A DNA stretch of 6,082 nt from positions 1-6,082 of the forward strand of contig JAOUNC010000183.1 of the NCBI GenBank assembly GCA_029881175.1, in the 5' to 3' direction. The notes under the pieces were generated by a model. That model was not told the DNA's origin. It saw only the letters and a program-made list of their open reading frames with translations, and did not search any database. Below are positions 5,508-6,082 of this stretch, piece by piece (position 1 is the first letter of the stretch; each line of letters opens with the position of its first letter). The translations under genes and the position numbers were made by a program. The stretch is from Nitrospirota bacterium. GTDB lineage: Bacteria > Nitrospirota > Nitrospiria > Nitrospirales > UBA8639.

Positions 5508-6082
5508 ATGCGTGTTCGCTTATGGCACAAATTATTAGTGATTGTCGTGCTGATTCTGATTGGGGCAGTTGGCGGATTGACCCTGTTCACCTATCAGACT
5601 ACGCAAGAAGCCATGTTTGAGGAATTCCATATTCGCGGACGTGAATTGGCCAAAGCCATTGCCTCTGAGTCCATGAATTATTATCACAATCAGGACGTCG
5701 AAGGATTCACCACTCTCTTGCAGTCCTTGGGCGAGGCGGAGGGCGTCCTCGCGGTTCTTGCCTATAATGGAAAATCCGATTTATGGATGGAGTCTTCCAT
5801 TATTGAGTTAGCTCCCTCAGAACTTGTGCTTGACAACTCCTGGACTCACTTCCACCGTGAGTCTGCCTTGCCAAATGGCATGAGGATCACGGAATTTGTG
5901 CATCCCGTTCCCTTCCCCTTTCTTCCACAGCAAGAAGGCCCTCCAGAAACTCAAGGCTGGATCAGGGTCATCCTTGATCGTCAATCTCTGGAAGTTCGAC
6001 TCACCCTTGTACTCTGGCGAGCTCTGGGGATCAGTACCTTAACCATCGTTATAGGAGGAGGATTGGTGTTTGTGCTCCTTCG
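5508..6082 (+). CDS. Membrane sensor protein, N-terminal part (cut by window end)
   Basis: The frame is open from the ATG at 5508 to the end of the window (191 codons), so the C-terminus is missing. The N-terminus has a short basic head MRVRLWHK and a first membrane segment (about 8-28). A periplasmic domain of about 140 aa follows, and a second membrane segment begins near 170 and runs off the edge. The first helix is followed by TTQEAMFEEFHIRGRELAKAIA, typical of the helix just outside sensor kinases and diguanylate cyclases. GVLAVLAYNGKSDLW and GWIRVILDRQSLEVRL resemble the strands and final helix of Cache/PAS-like sensor domains. A HAMP domain and a kinase or other output domain would be expected next, but they are not visible. 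AGGAGGAG (5488-5495) lies 12 bases before the ATG, inside the end of the PstS-like gene; the 4-nt gap between genes implies one transcript. The PstS-like protein next door is a plausible ligand supplier for its sensor domain. Confidence 0.85.
   Translation, partial: MRVRLWHKLLVIVVLILIGAVGGLTLFTYQTTQEAMFEEFHIRGRELAKAIASESMNYYHNQDVEGFTTLLQSLGEAEGVLAVLAYNGKSDLWMESSIIELAPSELVLDNSWTHFHRESALPNGMRITEFVHPVPFPFLPQQEGPPETQGWIRVILDRQSLEVRLTLVLWRALGISTLTIVIGGGLVFVLL

Noticed and set aside
1..6082. CRISPR arrays, tRNA, rRNA and insertion sequences
   Set aside because: No regularly spaced direct repeats, no cloverleaf or rRNA-like stretches, and no transposase motifs were seen on reading both strands.

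Overview
The window most likely comes from a diderm (Gram-negative) bacterium of roughly balanced base composition. Three proteins have lipoprotein signal peptides, two have probable Sec signal peptides, and one is an outer-membrane beta-barrel. A Nitrospira-like (Nitrospirota) source is my guess from the general look of the proteins; no rRNA or taxonomic marker is present. All eight supported genes lie on the + strand, in two clusters plus one single gene.

Left cluster (1-1933). A strong hairpin (12-48), probably the terminator of a gene to the left, is followed by a good sigma70-type promoter with an extended -10 (113-142). A double Fur-type operator that forms a long near-palindrome (158-199) comes next. 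Three tightly packed genes follow: a lipoprotein with a BamC-like look (240-731), a secreted FMN-binding-domain protein (713-1402), and a four-helix membrane protein with histidines in its second helix (1421-1933). Together they look like an iron-regulated envelope redox unit. Electrons would pass through the membrane protein to a flavin carrier in the periplasm, possibly for ferric iron reduction. The function is inference; the operator and the FMN-bind signature are visible in the sequence.

Middle (1934-3159). One small lipoprotein gene (2119-2433) is followed by about 0.7 kb with no convincing gene. This stretch holds a polypyrimidine tract, a small hairpin, a strong orphan Shine-Dalgarno site, and a curious segment (2947-3131) that stays open in several frames on both strands. 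That segment may be a dispersed repeat or gene remnant.

Right cluster (3160-6082, continuing past the edge). Four genes lie in a row: a lipoprotein of unknown function (3160-3771), an outer-membrane porin-like protein with an N-terminal coiled coil (3758-5041), a half-size PstS-like periplasmic binding protein (5060-5503), and the sensor part of a membrane signalling protein cut by the window end (5508-6082). A reasonable model is an envelope module in which the porin admits a small anion, the short PstS-like protein binds it, and the membrane sensor reports it to the cytoplasm. The ligand (phosphate or another oxyanion) cannot be read from the sequence.
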